A stretch of 50,779 nt of DNA from Rhizobacter sp. Root1238 (GTDB lineage Bacteria > Pseudomonadota > Gammaproteobacteria > Burkholderiales > Burkholderiaceae_C), in NCBI RefSeq assembly GCF_001425825.1, contig NZ_LMDM01000027.1, positions 1 through 50,779 of the forward strand, read 5' to 3'. The notes beneath the pieces were generated by a model that saw nothing but the letters and a program-made list of their open reading frames with translations, was not told the DNA's origin and ran no database searches. This document shows positions 18,452 to 27,342 of this stretch, one piece after another (within the stretch, counting starts at the first letter, position 1; every line of letters starts with the position of its first letter). A program made the position numbers and the translations under genes.

Positions 18452-19393
18452 TCAGATCGACGTGGCGTCGCTGCCCTTCAGCGCCAGCATCGTGCGCACC
18501 TCGGCCGGCGTCGCGACGTCGAGCGACAGCTCCTCCAGGATGCGGCGGATCTTGCGCACCTGCTCGGCGCACGAGCGCGCCAGCCGGCCGCGCTCCAGGT
18601 ACAGGCTGTCTTCCAGGCCGACGCGCACGTTGCCGCCCATCACCGCGGCCATCGTCAGCAGCGGCATCTGGTGGCGGCCGGCGCCCAGCACCGAGAAGCG
18701 GTAGTGCTTGCGGCCGAACAGCCGGTCGGCCGTCGCGCGCATCGTGAACAGGTTCTCCGGGTCGGCCCCCACGCCACCGAGGATGCCGAAGATGCTCTGG
18801 ATGAACAGCGGTCCGTCGACCAGCCCTTCGTCGACGAAGTGCGCCAGCGTGTAGAGGTGGCCGACGTCGTAGCACTCGAACTCGAAGCGAGTGCCGGCGT
18901 CCTCCCCCAGCACCTTCAGGATGTGCTTGATGTCGGCGAAGGTGTTGCGGAAGATCAGGTCTTCCATGCCCTCGACGTGCGGCTTCTCCCACTCGTGGCG
19001 CCACGCGCCGACCTTGCGCGCCATCGGGTGGATCGAGAAGTTCATCGAGCCCATGTTCAGCGAGCACATCTCCGGCCGGGCCTGCAACGGGTAGGCCAGG
19101 CGCTCCTGCAGCGTCATGCGCGTGCTGCCGCCGGTGGTGATGTTGATCACCGCATCGGTCGCGGCCCGGATGCGCGGCACGAACTGGTCGAACACCTTCG
19201 GGTCCGGCGTCGGCCGGCCATCGCGCGGGTCGCGCGCATGCAGGTGCAGGATGGCCGCGCCGGCCTCGGCGGCCTCGATGGCCTGCTCGGCGATCTGGTC
19301 CGGCGTCAGCGGCAGGTGCGGCGACATCGTCGGCGTGTGCACCGAGCCGGTCACGGCGCAGCTGATGATGACCTTGTCTGGGGGGGTTGCCAC
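18452..19393 (-). CDS. BKACE-family beta-keto acid cleavage enzyme (former DUF849)
   Basis: 313 residues, usual family size. The start is GTG at 19393, with AGGAG seven bases upstream. Kce/BKACE enzymes use Zn2+ to condense a beta-keto acid with acetyl-CoA, giving a CoA ester and acetoacetate (established for 3-keto-5-aminohexanoate cleavage enzyme). Seen here: the metal-binding pair in GAAILHLHARDP (His50, His52), NITTGGS, the MCSLNMGSMNF strand, and the C-terminal GAGRHQMPLLTMAAVMGGNV followed by RVGLEDSLYL. The flanking importer and dehydrogenases suggest a natural catabolic substrate. Specificity pocket residues were not assigned. Confidence 0.9.
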   Translation of the reverse strand: MATPPDKVIISCAVTGSVHTPTMSPHLPLTPDQIAEQAIEAAEAGAAILHLHARDPRDGRPTPDPKVFDQFVPRIRAATDAVINITTGGSTRMTLQERLAYPLQARPEMCSLNMGSMNFSIHPMARKVGAWRHEWEKPHVEGMEDLIFRNTFADIKHILKVLGEDAGTRFEFECYDVGHLYTLAHFVDEGLVDGPLFIQSIFGILGGVGADPENLFTMRATADRLFGRKHYRFSVLGAGRHQMPLLTMAAVMGGNVRVGLEDSLYLERGRLARSCAEQVRKIRRILEELSLDVATPAEVRTMLALKGSDATSI

Positions 19394-19416
19394 GGGATCT
19401 CCTGAGGTGGGTTGAG

Positions 19417-20139
19417 TCAGACCGCGAGCCACTGCTGCTGCATCTCGCGGTCGGCCAGCAGTTGCGCCGGGCTGCCTTCGAAGACGATGTGGCCGTGGCC
19501 CATCACGCAGACGCGGGTCGAGACCTTCAGCGCGATCGCGAGCTTCTGCTCCACCAGCACCACCGAGACGCCCTGCCGCCGCATGTCCTCGATGCACTCG
19601 GCGACCTGCGCGACGATCTTCGGCGCCAGGCCCTCGGTCGGCTCGTCGATCAGGATCGCCAGCGGGTTGCCGAGCAGCGAGCGGCACATCGTCAGCATCT
19701 GCTGCTCGCCGCCCGACAGGCTGCCGGCCTTGGTGCCGCGGCGCTCCTTCAGGCGCGGGAAGTAGTCGAACATCTGCGCGATGCTCCAGCGCACCGCGCC
19801 GGCCACCGGCGGCTGCTGGCCCATGCGCAGGTTCTCGTCGACGGTGAGGTTCGCGAACACCTCGCGTTCCTCCGGCACATAGGCCAGCCCGGCGCGGCAG
19901 ATGGCATGCGGCGGCGCGCCGGCCAACGCGCGGCCGCCGAGTTCGACCCGGCCGGCGCTCGGCGGCACCAGGCCCATCATCGCCTTCAGCGTCGTCGAGC
20001 GGCCCGAGCCGTTGCGGCCCAGCAGGCTGACGACCTCGCCGCGGCCGACCTGCAGCGTCACGCCGCGCAGCACATGGCTCTTGCCGTAGTGCGCCTGCAG
20101 GCCGTCCACGCGCAGCAGGGGTTGAACGACGGCGTTCAT
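19417..20139 (-). CDS. livF: LIV/HAAT-type ABC transporter ATP-binding protein LivF
   Basis: 240 residues. ABC ATPase motifs in order: Walker A LLGRNGSGRSTT, Q-loop region near LAYVPEEREVF, signature SLSGGEQQML, Walker B LAILIDEPTEGL and H-loop equivalent VSVVLVEQKL. The short length, the P-E-x-R-x-x-F block and the Q-K-L ending are diagnostic for LivF rather than LivG. The canonical Walker A lysine is Arg47; I recall this form in other betaproteobacterial LivF proteins. It overlaps the upstream livG by four bases (ATGA). It powers uptake of an amino-acid-like or carboxylic substrate delivered by the binding protein at 23095. Confidence 0.93.
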   Translation of the reverse strand: MNAVVQPLLRVDGLQAHYGKSHVLRGVTLQVGRGEVVSLLGRNGSGRSTTLKAMMGLVPPSAGRVELGGRALAGAPPHAICRAGLAYVPEEREVFANLTVDENLRMGQQPPVAGAVRWSIAQMFDYFPRLKERRGTKAGSLSGGEQQMLTMCRSLLGNPLAILIDEPTEGLAPKIVAQVAECIEDMRRQGVSVVLVEQKLAIALKVSTRVCVMGHGHIVFEGSPAQLLADREMQQQWLAV

Positions 20140-20906
20140 GCGGCGTGCTCCTCGCCCAGGTAGGCTTCGCGCACGCCGTCGTGCCGGCGGATCTCGTCCG
20201 GCGTGCCGGTCGCGATGACCTGGCCGTAGACCAGCACGCTGACGCGCTCGCCGAGCGAGAACACCACGTCCATGTCGTGCTCCACCAGCAGCAGCGTGCG
20301 GCCGGCCGTGACCTCGCGGATCAGCTCGGCGGTGTACTGCGTCTCTTCGCTCGACATGCCGGCCATCGGTTCGTCGAGCAGCACCACCTGCGGGTCCGAG
20401 GCCAGCGTCATCGCGAGTTCGAGCGAGCGCTGCGCCGAGTAGGTCATCTCGCCGCCGAGCGTCGCGGCCTGGTGCTGCAGTCGCACCCGCTCCAGCAGCC
20501 GCTCGGTCTCTTCGCGCAGGGCTGGCAGCCGCTCGATGCGGCGCCAGAGCTTGTACTGCAGCCGGTGACGCTGCATCACCGCGATGCGCACGTTCTCGAA
20601 CACGCTCAGCTTCGGAAAGATGTTGGTGATCTGGAACGAGCGGGCCAGCCCGCGGCGGTTGACGCGCTCCGGCGTCCAGCCGCCGATCGGCTGGCCGTCG
20701 AGCACGATCTCGCCGGCGCTCGGCCGCAGGTTGCCGGAGATCAGGTGGAACAGCGTCGACTTGCCGGCGCCGTTCGGCCCGATCAGCGCGTGGCGTTCAC
20801 CGGCGCGCAGGTCGAGGTCGACGCCGCGGATGATCTCGGCCGCGCCGAAGGACTTGCGCAGGCCGCGCAGGCTGAGGATCGGGATGGCGGTGCGGTCGTT
20901 CGTCAC
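20136..20906 (-). CDS. livG: LIV/HAAT-type ABC transporter ATP-binding protein LivG
   Basis: 256 residues. The GTG start at 20906 overlaps the livM stop (GTGA) and has GGGAG upstream. Walker A LIGPNGAGKST (Lys49), Q-loop RSFQITNIFPKLSVFENV, a signature written MTYSAQRSLELAM instead of the canonical LSGGxxR, Walker B PQVVLLDEPMAGM and H-loop TLLLVEHDMDVVF are present. The Y-S-x-Q/G-x-x-R form of the C-loop is common in LivG. Partner of LivF in an asymmetric ATPase dimer at the inner membrane. Confidence 0.93.
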   Translation of the reverse strand: MTNDRTAIPILSLRGLRKSFGAAEIIRGVDLDLRAGERHALIGPNGAGKSTLFHLISGNLRPSAGEIVLDGQPIGGWTPERVNRRGLARSFQITNIFPKLSVFENVRIAVMQRHRLQYKLWRRIERLPALREETERLLERVRLQHQAATLGGEMTYSAQRSLELAMTLASDPQVVLLDEPMAGMSSEETQYTAELIREVTAGRTLLLVEHDMDVVFSLGERVSVLVYGQVIATGTPDEIRRHDGVREAYLGEEHAA

Positions 20907-22132
20907 GTCGCGCTCCCGACGCGGCGCCGTGCGAGGACGGCCAGCCAGCTGCCGCACGCGAGCAGGCCCGCCGGCAGCATCCACGTCGACAGCGCCGTCG
21001 GCGACCAGGGCCGCTCCAGCAGGCGGACCGCCGGCAGCTCCGCGGCCGCTTGCGCCAGCGCGCGGTAGTCCTGCGAGCACAGCCGCTGCAGCATCTCGAC
21101 GATGAACACGCCGCCCGCGCCCAGCAGCACGGTCGCGCCGGCCGCCAGCAGCGCGACCGATGCCGCCGTCCGCCAGCCCCGCCGCTCGACCAGGCGCGCA
21201 CCCGCGGTGACCAGCCCGGCCAGGCCCGCCGGCGCGAACATCATCACCAGCACGAACAGCACGCCCTGGTACAGCAGCCACGACTGCGTGGCGTCGGACG
21301 CCGCGTAGCCGAAGAAGGTCATCAGCGCGGCGCCGAGTGCCGGGCAGGGGAAGCTGCCGACCCCGCCGATGGTGCTGTTCAGCACCACGCCGGCCGACAC
21401 GCCGGCATCGAACACCGCGTAGTTCGCGGCCTCGTTGCCCAGCGCCTGCAGCGCGCCGGCCACGCCGGAGAACATCGCCGAGATCGCGAAGGCCGACACG
21501 CCGAGGCCGTGCACGTCGTAGCCGAGGAAGCGCAGCCGGTGCCCGTTCTCGCGCAGCGCGAGCATCAGGCGGCCGGCCGGCGTGCGGCTGTGGAAGTACA
21601 GCAGCCCGAGGCACAGCAGCACCCACGCGAGGGTCAGGTAGTAGACCTGCACCGTCGATCCGAAGCCGAGGCCCCAGGCCGGCGCCCGCATCGTCGACAG
21701 GCCGGACTCGCCGCCGAACAGGCCCTTCAGCTGCGGGGCCAGCGCGTGCAGCAGCTCGGCGATGGCCAGCGTGATCATCGCGAAGCTGGTGCCGCTGCGC
21801 TGCGTCGCGAACCAGCCGGCGACGATGCCGACGGCCAGGCCGGCCGCGGCGCCGACCAGCGGCATCAGTGGCGTCGGCAGCAGCCCGCTGCCGCCGAGCG
21901 CATTCATCGCATGCACCGTCGCGAACGCGCCGATGCCGAAGTAGGCCGCATGCCCGAACGACAGCATGCCGGCGCGGCCGCTGAGCATGCCGTAGGCGCT
22001 GGCGAACAGCGCCGCGACCAGCATCTGGATCGACGCGATCAGCAGCCCGGCGGGCAGCAGCGCGGGCAGCGCCACCAGCAGCGCGACGCCGGCCATCAGG
22101 AGGACGACGGGAAGTGGAAGGGTCGTGCGCAT
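20903..22132 (-). CDS. livM: LIV/HAAT-type ABC transporter permease LivM
   Basis: 409 residues, longer than typical LivM (about 320-360). The conserved block SGRAGMLSFGHAAYFGIGAF is at about 51-70, and the EAA-like cytoplasmic loop region LRENGHRLRFLGYDVHGLGV at about 195-215. About 300-409 add an extra portion with membrane segments (VALLAAGATVLLGAGGVFIVEML and MLPAGLLACGSWLAVLA) separated by an Ala-rich loop. Many transmembrane helices are spread through the protein. It starts four bases after the livH stop. Forms the translocation channel with LivH. Confidence 0.92.
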   Translation of the reverse strand: MRTTLPLPVVLLMAGVALLVALPALLPAGLLIASIQMLVAALFASAYGMLSGRAGMLSFGHAAYFGIGAFATVHAMNALGGSGLLPTPLMPLVGAAAGLAVGIVAGWFATQRSGTSFAMITLAIAELLHALAPQLKGLFGGESGLSTMRAPAWGLGFGSTVQVYYLTLAWVLLCLGLLYFHSRTPAGRLMLALRENGHRLRFLGYDVHGLGVSAFAISAMFSGVAGALQALGNEAANYAVFDAGVSAGVVLNSTIGGVGSFPCPALGAALMTFFGYAASDATQSWLLYQGVLFVLVMMFAPAGLAGLVTAGARLVERRGWRTAASVALLAAGATVLLGAGGVFIVEMLQRLCSQDYRALAQAAAELPAVRLLERPWSPTALSTWMLPAGLLACGSWLAVLARRRVGSAT

Positions 22133-22136
22133 CGCG

Positions 22137-23090
22137 TCAGGCCTTCTCGCCCATCAGCCCGCCCGGGCGGACCAGCAGGATCAGCAGCATCAACGCGAAC
22201 GGCAGCGTGGCGGCGAGGCTCGACAGCTTCAGCGTCAGCAAGCCGCCGATGCCTTCGGCCCACGCGCCGGCGCCGACGACGGCCAGCAGGTCGGCGAGGC
22301 TGCGGTCCACCCCCACCGCCAGCGAGGTGACGATGCCGATCAGCAGCGACGCCAGCATCGCGCCGCCGAGCGAGCCCAGCCCACCGACGACCACGACGAC
22401 GAAGGCCATCACGCCGACTTCGAGCGCCATGTTCGGGTTGGTGGTGTAGAACGCGCCGGCGATCGCGCCGGCCAGGCCGGCCAGCGCCGCGCCGACGCCG
22501 AACACGCCCATGAACACCAGCTGCACGTTGTGGCCCAGCGCCTGCGCCATGCGCGGCTTGTGGATGGCCGCCCGCACGACGATGCCGATGCGCGTGCGCG
22601 TCAGCAGCAGCCACAGCACGCCGAACATCGCCAGCGCCACCACCGCCATCAGCACGCGGTAGGCCGGGTACTGCTGGCGGCCGAGCGTGAACGCGGCGAC
22701 GTCGAGCGCCGGCGGAATGCGGTAGTCCACCGGGTGGTTGCCGAAGAACAGCTTGATCGCCTCGGCGATGATGAACGACAGCCCGAAGGTCAGCAGCAGT
22801 TCGTGCGCGTGGCCGTGGTGGTGCACGCGCCGCAGGAACCAGCGTTCGACCACGACGCCGACCGCGCCCGACAGCAGCGTGGCCGCCACCACCGCCGGGC
22901 CGAAGCCGACGAGGCCCTGCAGCGTGTACGCGAAATACGCGCCGAGCATGTAGAACGAGGCATGGGCGAAGTTCAGCACGCCCATCATCCCGAACACCAG
23001 CGTCAGCCCGGCCGAGACCATGAACAGCAGCAGGCCGTAGACCGTGCCGTTCAGCAGTGAAAAGACGAGGGTGTCCACCGCGTGTCCCAT
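22137..23090 (-). CDS. livH: LIV/HAAT-type ABC transporter permease LivH
   Basis: 317 residues. The N-terminal LLNGTVYGLLLFMVSAGLTL and the conserved VFGMMGVLNFAHASFYMLGA are diagnostic for LivH. The cytoplasmic loop RTRIGIVVRAAIHKPRMAQA precedes LGHNV, and GGLGSLGGAMLASLLIGIV is the conserved C-terminal helix. About eight membrane segments. It starts four bases after the stop of the binding-protein gene. Confidence 0.93.
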   Translation of the reverse strand: MGHAVDTLVFSLLNGTVYGLLLFMVSAGLTLVFGMMGVLNFAHASFYMLGAYFAYTLQGLVGFGPAVVAATLLSGAVGVVVERWFLRRVHHHGHAHELLLTFGLSFIIAEAIKLFFGNHPVDYRIPPALDVAAFTLGRQQYPAYRVLMAVVALAMFGVLWLLLTRTRIGIVVRAAIHKPRMAQALGHNVQLVFMGVFGVGAALAGLAGAIAGAFYTTNPNMALEVGVMAFVVVVVGGLGSLGGAMLASLLIGIVTSLAVGVDRSLADLLAVVGAGAWAEGIGGLLTLKLSSLAATLPFALMLLILLVRPGGLMGEKA

Positions 23091-23094
23091 CGCC

Positions 23095-24330
23095 TCAGCC
23101 GGGGCGCTGCATCTTGCAGGCGGCCTGCGCCGGCACCGCAGCCTGCTCGGCGCTGAAGACCTTCACCGGCTTGAAGCCCAGCTCGGTGTCGTCGGCCTTG
23201 TACTTCGCGTCGCGGGCCACCACCGACACCACCAGCGGCAGCAGCACCTGGTGGTCGCTCGCGCGCATGCTGGCCTCGCCCATCGGCGTCTTGAGCCGCG
23301 TGGTCTCCAGCGCGCGTGCGAGCGCGTTGACGTCGAGCGAGTCGTTCACCGGCTTCGTGCGCTTCAGCGCATCGGCCACCATCTCCAGCCCGAACACCGT
23401 CTGCGGCTCGGTCGCGACCGGCCAGTGGCCGCTCTTCGCCTTGTAATCGGCCATGAAGCGGTCGCCGTCCGCGCCGGCGGCCTCGGCGTTGAAGGCCTGC
23501 ACGACGAAATGACCCACCGCCTGCTCGCCGGCATTCGCGATGTTGCCCACCTGGTCGAGGTACACCGTGCCGAAGCGCACCTTCAGCCCGGCCGCCTTCG
23601 ATGCCTTCATCATCAGCAGCAGGTCGTTCGACCAGTTGCCGGTGATCACCGTGTCGGCGCCCGACGCGCCGATCTTCGCGACGTAGGGCGCGAAGTCCTG
23701 GATCTTGTTGACGTCGTGCAGCGTCTTCTCGACGACCTGATAGCCGCCGGCGCCGGCGTTGTCGACGATGGCGCGCTCCATGTCCTGGCCCCACGAGTAG
23801 TTCTGGTTGATCGCGTAGACCTTGGTGCCCAGCGCCTGCCCCTGCTTCATTGCCTGCACCAGCGCCTTGGTGCGCACCTGCGCGTTGCCGGCGAAGCGGA
23901 AGTGGTGGAAGTTGCACTTCTCGCCGGTCAGCTCCAGCGCCTCGGCACCGACGTTGATGTAGACGATCTCCTTGCCCGGGTTGCGCAGGTTGTGCTTGCG
24001 CACGTCTTCGGTGATCTGGCCGCCGATCGCCGACGAGCCGCCCTGCACGACGATCTGCACGCCGTCGGCGGCCGCGGCCTTCAGCTTGTCGGAGGCACCG
24101 GCCGGGCCGCCCTGGTTGTCGTACTCCAGCAGCTGCACCGGCTGGCCGTTCCAGCCGCCGGCCGCATTCAGCTTGTCGACCGCGTAGCGCACCGCGGCGC
24201 GATAGGCCTGGCCGGTCGAGGCCTGCGGGCCGGACAGCGTCTCCAGCACGCCGATCTTGACCGGGGCGGCGTGCGCGGCGACGGCCAGCAGCGCGAGCAT
24301 CGGAAGGCTTGCGATTCGAACGGCGTTCAT
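23095..24330 (-). CDS. LIV/HAAT-type periplasmic substrate-binding protein
   Basis: 411 residues with a signal peptide (MNAVRIASLPMLALLAVAAHA) and AGGAGA before the start. The mature protein begins APVKIGVLETLSGPQASTGQ, the canonical opening of type I periplasmic binding proteins of the Leu/Ile/Val and aromatic-acid families. Later conserved parts are VQIVVQGGSSAIGGQITEDV, NQNYSWGQDMERAIVDNAGA and DTVITGNWSNDLLLMMKAS. No lipobox. Ligand not predictable from sequence; neighbouring genes favour an organic acid or acyl compound over a proteinogenic amino acid (inference). Confidence 0.92.
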   Translation of the reverse strand: MNAVRIASLPMLALLAVAAHAAPVKIGVLETLSGPQASTGQAYRAAVRYAVDKLNAAGGWNGQPVQLLEYDNQGGPAGASDKLKAAAADGVQIVVQGGSSAIGGQITEDVRKHNLRNPGKEIVYINVGAEALELTGEKCNFHHFRFAGNAQVRTKALVQAMKQGQALGTKVYAINQNYSWGQDMERAIVDNAGAGGYQVVEKTLHDVNKIQDFAPYVAKIGASGADTVITGNWSNDLLLMMKASKAAGLKVRFGTVYLDQVGNIANAGEQAVGHFVVQAFNAEAAGADGDRFMADYKAKSGHWPVATEPQTVFGLEMVADALKRTKPVNDSLDVNALARALETTRLKTPMGEASMRASDHQVLLPLVVSVVARDAKYKADDTELGFKPVKVFSAEQAAVPAQAACKMQRPG

Positions 24331-24350
24331 CTTTTGTCTCCTGGAGTTTT

Positions 24351-25142
24351 TCAGAGGTACTCGACGTTGCCGTCGATGCTGATGGCCTGGCCCGTCATGT
24401 TCCGGGCCGCGGGCGAACACAGGAACAGCGCCAGTGCCGCCACGTCGTCGGCGCTCACCATGCGGCGCAGCGAGATCTTGTTGAGGTACTGCTGGCGCAT
24501 CTCGTCGACACCGAGGCCGGTCGACGCCGCGCGCGCCGCGATCACGCCGTTCATGCGCTCGCCCTCGACGGTGCCGGGCAGGATCGCGTTGACGCGGATG
24601 TCGTGCAGCCCGAGCTCGACCGCCAGCGACTTGGTCAGGCCGACGATGGCCCACTTGCTGGCGGCATACGGCGTGCGGTACGGGTAGCCGAGCCGGCCCG
24701 CGACCGAGGCCATCGAGATCAGGCAGGGGCCGGCCGCCGAGCGCTTCAGCATCGGCACCGCGCGCCGCGCGAAGTAGTACTGGCTGTTCAGGTTGACGGC
24801 GATCGTGCGCTCCCAGCCGGGGCCGTCGATGTCCTCGATGGCGCCGGTGGGTCCGGCGATGCCGGCGTTGTTGACCAGCACGTCGAGCCCGCCGAATGCG
24901 CCCTGCACGTCGTCGAACACCAGGTCGACATCGGCCGGCACCGACGCGTCGGCCATGCTGCCAGTGACACCGGGCAGCTCGGTCGACAGGCGGTCCAGCG
25001 CGCTGCGGTCGATGTCGCAGACATGCACCCGCGCCCCCGCCTCGTGGAAGCCCCGCGCGATCGCGGCACCGATGCCGTTCGCACCGGCCGTCACGAGGAC
25101 GCGCAGGTTCGGCGCGGGTCGAAGCGAATCGAGAAGGGGCAT
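24351..25142 (-). CDS. SDR-family oxidoreductase, first gene of the importer/catabolic operon
   Basis: 263 residues. The start at 25142 (AGAGGA upstream) is preferred over the much longer in-frame extension, which runs into the divergent regulator gene. The cofactor motif is RVLVTAGANGIGAAIARGF, i.e. TAxxxGIG with Ala where Gly is usual. DIDRS (an acidic residue after the second strand) suggests NAD preference. NNAG (LVNNAGIAGPTGA), the catalytic Ser region (ISMASVAGRLGYPYRTPYAAS) and YAASKWA are intact. The carboxyl end reads GQAISIDGNVEYL. Twenty bases separate it from the binding-protein gene. The divergent PucR gene starts 214 bp away, so the operon promoter probably lies in 25143-25356. 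Confidence 0.9.
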   Translation of the reverse strand: MPLLDSLRPAPNLRVLVTAGANGIGAAIARGFHEAGARVHVCDIDRSALDRLSTELPGVTGSMADASVPADVDLVFDDVQGAFGGLDVLVNNAGIAGPTGAIEDIDGPGWERTIAVNLNSQYYFARRAVPMLKRSAAGPCLISMASVAGRLGYPYRTPYAASKWAIVGLTKSLAVELGLHDIRVNAILPGTVEGERMNGVIAARAASTGLGVDEMRQQYLNKISLRRMVSADDVAALALFLCSPAARNMTGQAISIDGNVEYL

Positions 25143-25356
25143 GCAGGTCCTCTGTGCGCGCTGTGCGCTCCGTGCGTGAATGACGGCAGTCTCCGGGCGA
25201 TGCGGCCCGCGGCCTATGTGCGGCGCGCACACCTTGCGGCCGGATTCAGTGTCTTTCGCGGCCCGCGGCGGCCCCGGTTCGGCGCACGCCCCTCTGGTAG
25301 CCTCTGCGCACACCGACGCCGACCACCGCGCACATGCAGTACCCAGGAGACAAGCC

Positions 25357-27327
25357 ATGAGGAGCGTTGCCCCGCCCTTCGTCGACGGCACCGGCCAGCG
25401 GGTCGCGGAGCTGATCCACCTGCTCCACCAGGGCGCGCCGGCCGACGATTTCGCACGCCGCCTGGCCGAGGTCGAGGCGCTGCCGGACGACATCGCGGCC
25501 AAGTCCATGCTGGCCGAGACGGTGCGCATGGCGATGGCCATCCGCAACCGGCTCGAACTGCAGCAGCAGCGCGAGCGCGGCATGCTGGCGGTGATCGATT
25601 CGGCGCAGGCCCTGTCGAGCCGGCTCGACCTGCAGAGCCTGCTCGCGGCGCTGGTGCAGCGTGCGCGCAACCTGCTGGGCTCCGACATCGCGTGGCTGTC
25701 GATCTACGACACCAACCGCGGCGAGTTCCACGTGCTGGCCGCCGACGGCGCGATGCAGCAGACCACCTCCGGCATGGTGGCGCGGCACGACCGCGGCGTG
25801 GCCAGCGTCGTGATGTCGACGCGCCTGCCCTTCATGACGCCCGACTACCTGCACGATGCGCGCTTCGAGCACGACGCCGCGCTCGACGCCGCGTTCCAGG
25901 ACGAAGGCATCGCGGCGCTGGTGGGCGTGCCGCTGGTCTGGGACGGCGAGGTGACCGGGCTGTTGTTCGTCGCCGACCGCTACCACCGGCTGCACACCGC
26001 GCAGAGCATCGCGATCCTGTGCACGCTGGCCACGCACGGCGCGGTGGCGCTGAAGAACGCCCGCGATTTCGAACGCGCCAACGCGGCGCTGCGCGATGCG
26101 GACCAGGCCCGTGCCGAGCTGGAACGGCATGTGCGCAGCATCCAGGCCGCGACCGATGCGCACGAGCAGCTGACCTCGCTGCTGGCGCGCGGCGCGTCGC
26201 TGTCGACGCTGTGCGAATCGGTCGCGCGCCTGCTGGGCGGCAGCGTGCTGGTGCTGGACGAGGCCTCGCAGGCGGTCAGCGCGGCAGCGGCACCGGGGTA
26301 TGCGGGCCCCGGCGCTTCAGCCCACGCGCCGCACGGCCCGCGCAGCGCCGAGGTGGCGCGCGCGCTGCGCCAGAGTCGCGAGACCGGGCGCTCGGTGCTG
26401 GCCTGGCAGCAGGACGACGAATCCTGCCGCGTGATGCCGGTGATCGGCGGCGACGACCTGCTCGGCGCCGCGCTGCTGTTCCACGGCGGCACGCTGGAAG
26501 AGATCGCGATCCGCACCTTCGAGCGCAGCGCGAGCGTGATCGGCGTCGTGCTGCTGTCGCGCCAGCGCCTCGAAGCGTCGAAGAGCCACGACGCGTCGGA
26601 CCTGCTGCGTTCGCTGGTGTGGCCGCGCCAGGGCGAGCTGACCGAGCTGATGGGCCGTGCCGATCACCACGGCGTGGACCTGTCGCGCCCGCTGGCGCTG
26701 ATGCTGGTGGAGGTGGACGGCCCGAGCGCCGGGTATGCCGCGCGGCGTTTCAGGACGACGCGACCGCTGGCCAATGCGCTGGTCGACGACCTCGACGGCA
26801 CGCTGGTGATCCTGTGCGGCGCCACCGGCGCGCTCGACGCGCGACAGGCCGTCTCGGCGTGGGCGCGCGGCGAGCTTCGCGCCACGCACCGCGGCGTGCT
26901 GTCGCGCCCGATCGGCGGGCCGGCCGAGGTCCCGGCGCTGTACGCGACGCTGGGCCGCGCACTGCCGGTGCTGCGGCGCATCGGCGTGCAGGGCCAGATC
27001 GTCAACCAGAACGAACTGGCGCTGTACTCCACGCTGTTCGAGACCCACGACCACGGCAGCCTCGACAGCTTCCTGCAGGCCACCATCGGCCCGCTGATCT
27101 CGCTGGACCGCAAGCGCAGCGCCGAACTGGCGCCGACCCTGCTGTGCTACTTCGACCACAACCAGAACGCGAAGACCACCGCGCAGCGCCTGGGCATCCA
27201 CGTCAACACGGTGCGGCAGCGCCTGGCCACCATCGAGACGCTGCTCGGGCACTGGGGCCAGGCCTCGCGCGCGCTGGAGATCCACATCGCGCTGCGGCTG
27301 TGGCACCTGAGCGCGCCCTCGGCCTGA
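25357..27327 (+). CDS. GAF-domain/PucR-family transcriptional regulator
   Basis: 656 residues; start at 25357 with AGGAGA upstream. An N-terminal helical segment (about 1-75) is followed by a GAF sensor domain about 80-235 (SLLAALVQRARNLLGSDIAW ... IAALVGVPLVWDGEVTGLLF). A coiled-coil helix spans about 235-270, then a second, less conserved sensory region up to about 400. The C-terminus (about 575-650) is the PucR helix-turn-helix: LCYFDHNQNAKTTAQRLGIH followed by VNTVRQRLATIETLLG. Divergent from the operon starting at 25142, it is most simply its ligand-responsive activator. Regulators of this layout often sit beside acyl-CoA and terpenoid/steroid catabolic genes (family memory). It ends 15 bp from the convergent esterase gene. 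Confidence 0.9.
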   Translation: MRSVAPPFVDGTGQRVAELIHLLHQGAPADDFARRLAEVEALPDDIAAKSMLAETVRMAMAIRNRLELQQQRERGMLAVIDSAQALSSRLDLQSLLAALVQRARNLLGSDIAWLSIYDTNRGEFHVLAADGAMQQTTSGMVARHDRGVASVVMSTRLPFMTPDYLHDARFEHDAALDAAFQDEGIAALVGVPLVWDGEVTGLLFVADRYHRLHTAQSIAILCTLATHGAVALKNARDFERANAALRDADQARAELERHVRSIQAATDAHEQLTSLLARGASLSTLCESVARLLGGSVLVLDEASQAVSAAAAPGYAGPGASAHAPHGPRSAEVARALRQSRETGRSVLAWQQDDESCRVMPVIGGDDLLGAALLFHGGTLEEIAIRTFERSASVIGVVLLSRQRLEASKSHDASDLLRSLVWPRQGELTELMGRADHHGVDLSRPLALMLVEVDGPSAGYAARRFRTTRPLANALVDDLDGTLVILCGATGALDARQAVSAWARGELRATHRGVLSRPIGGPAEVPALYATLGRALPVLRRIGVQGQIVNQNELALYSTLFETHDHGSLDSFLQATIGPLISLDRKRSAELAPTLLCYFDHNQNAKTTAQRLGIHVNTVRQRLATIETLLGHWGQASRALEIHIALRLWHLSAPSA

Positions 27328-27342
27328 GGGCGCCCCCACCCG

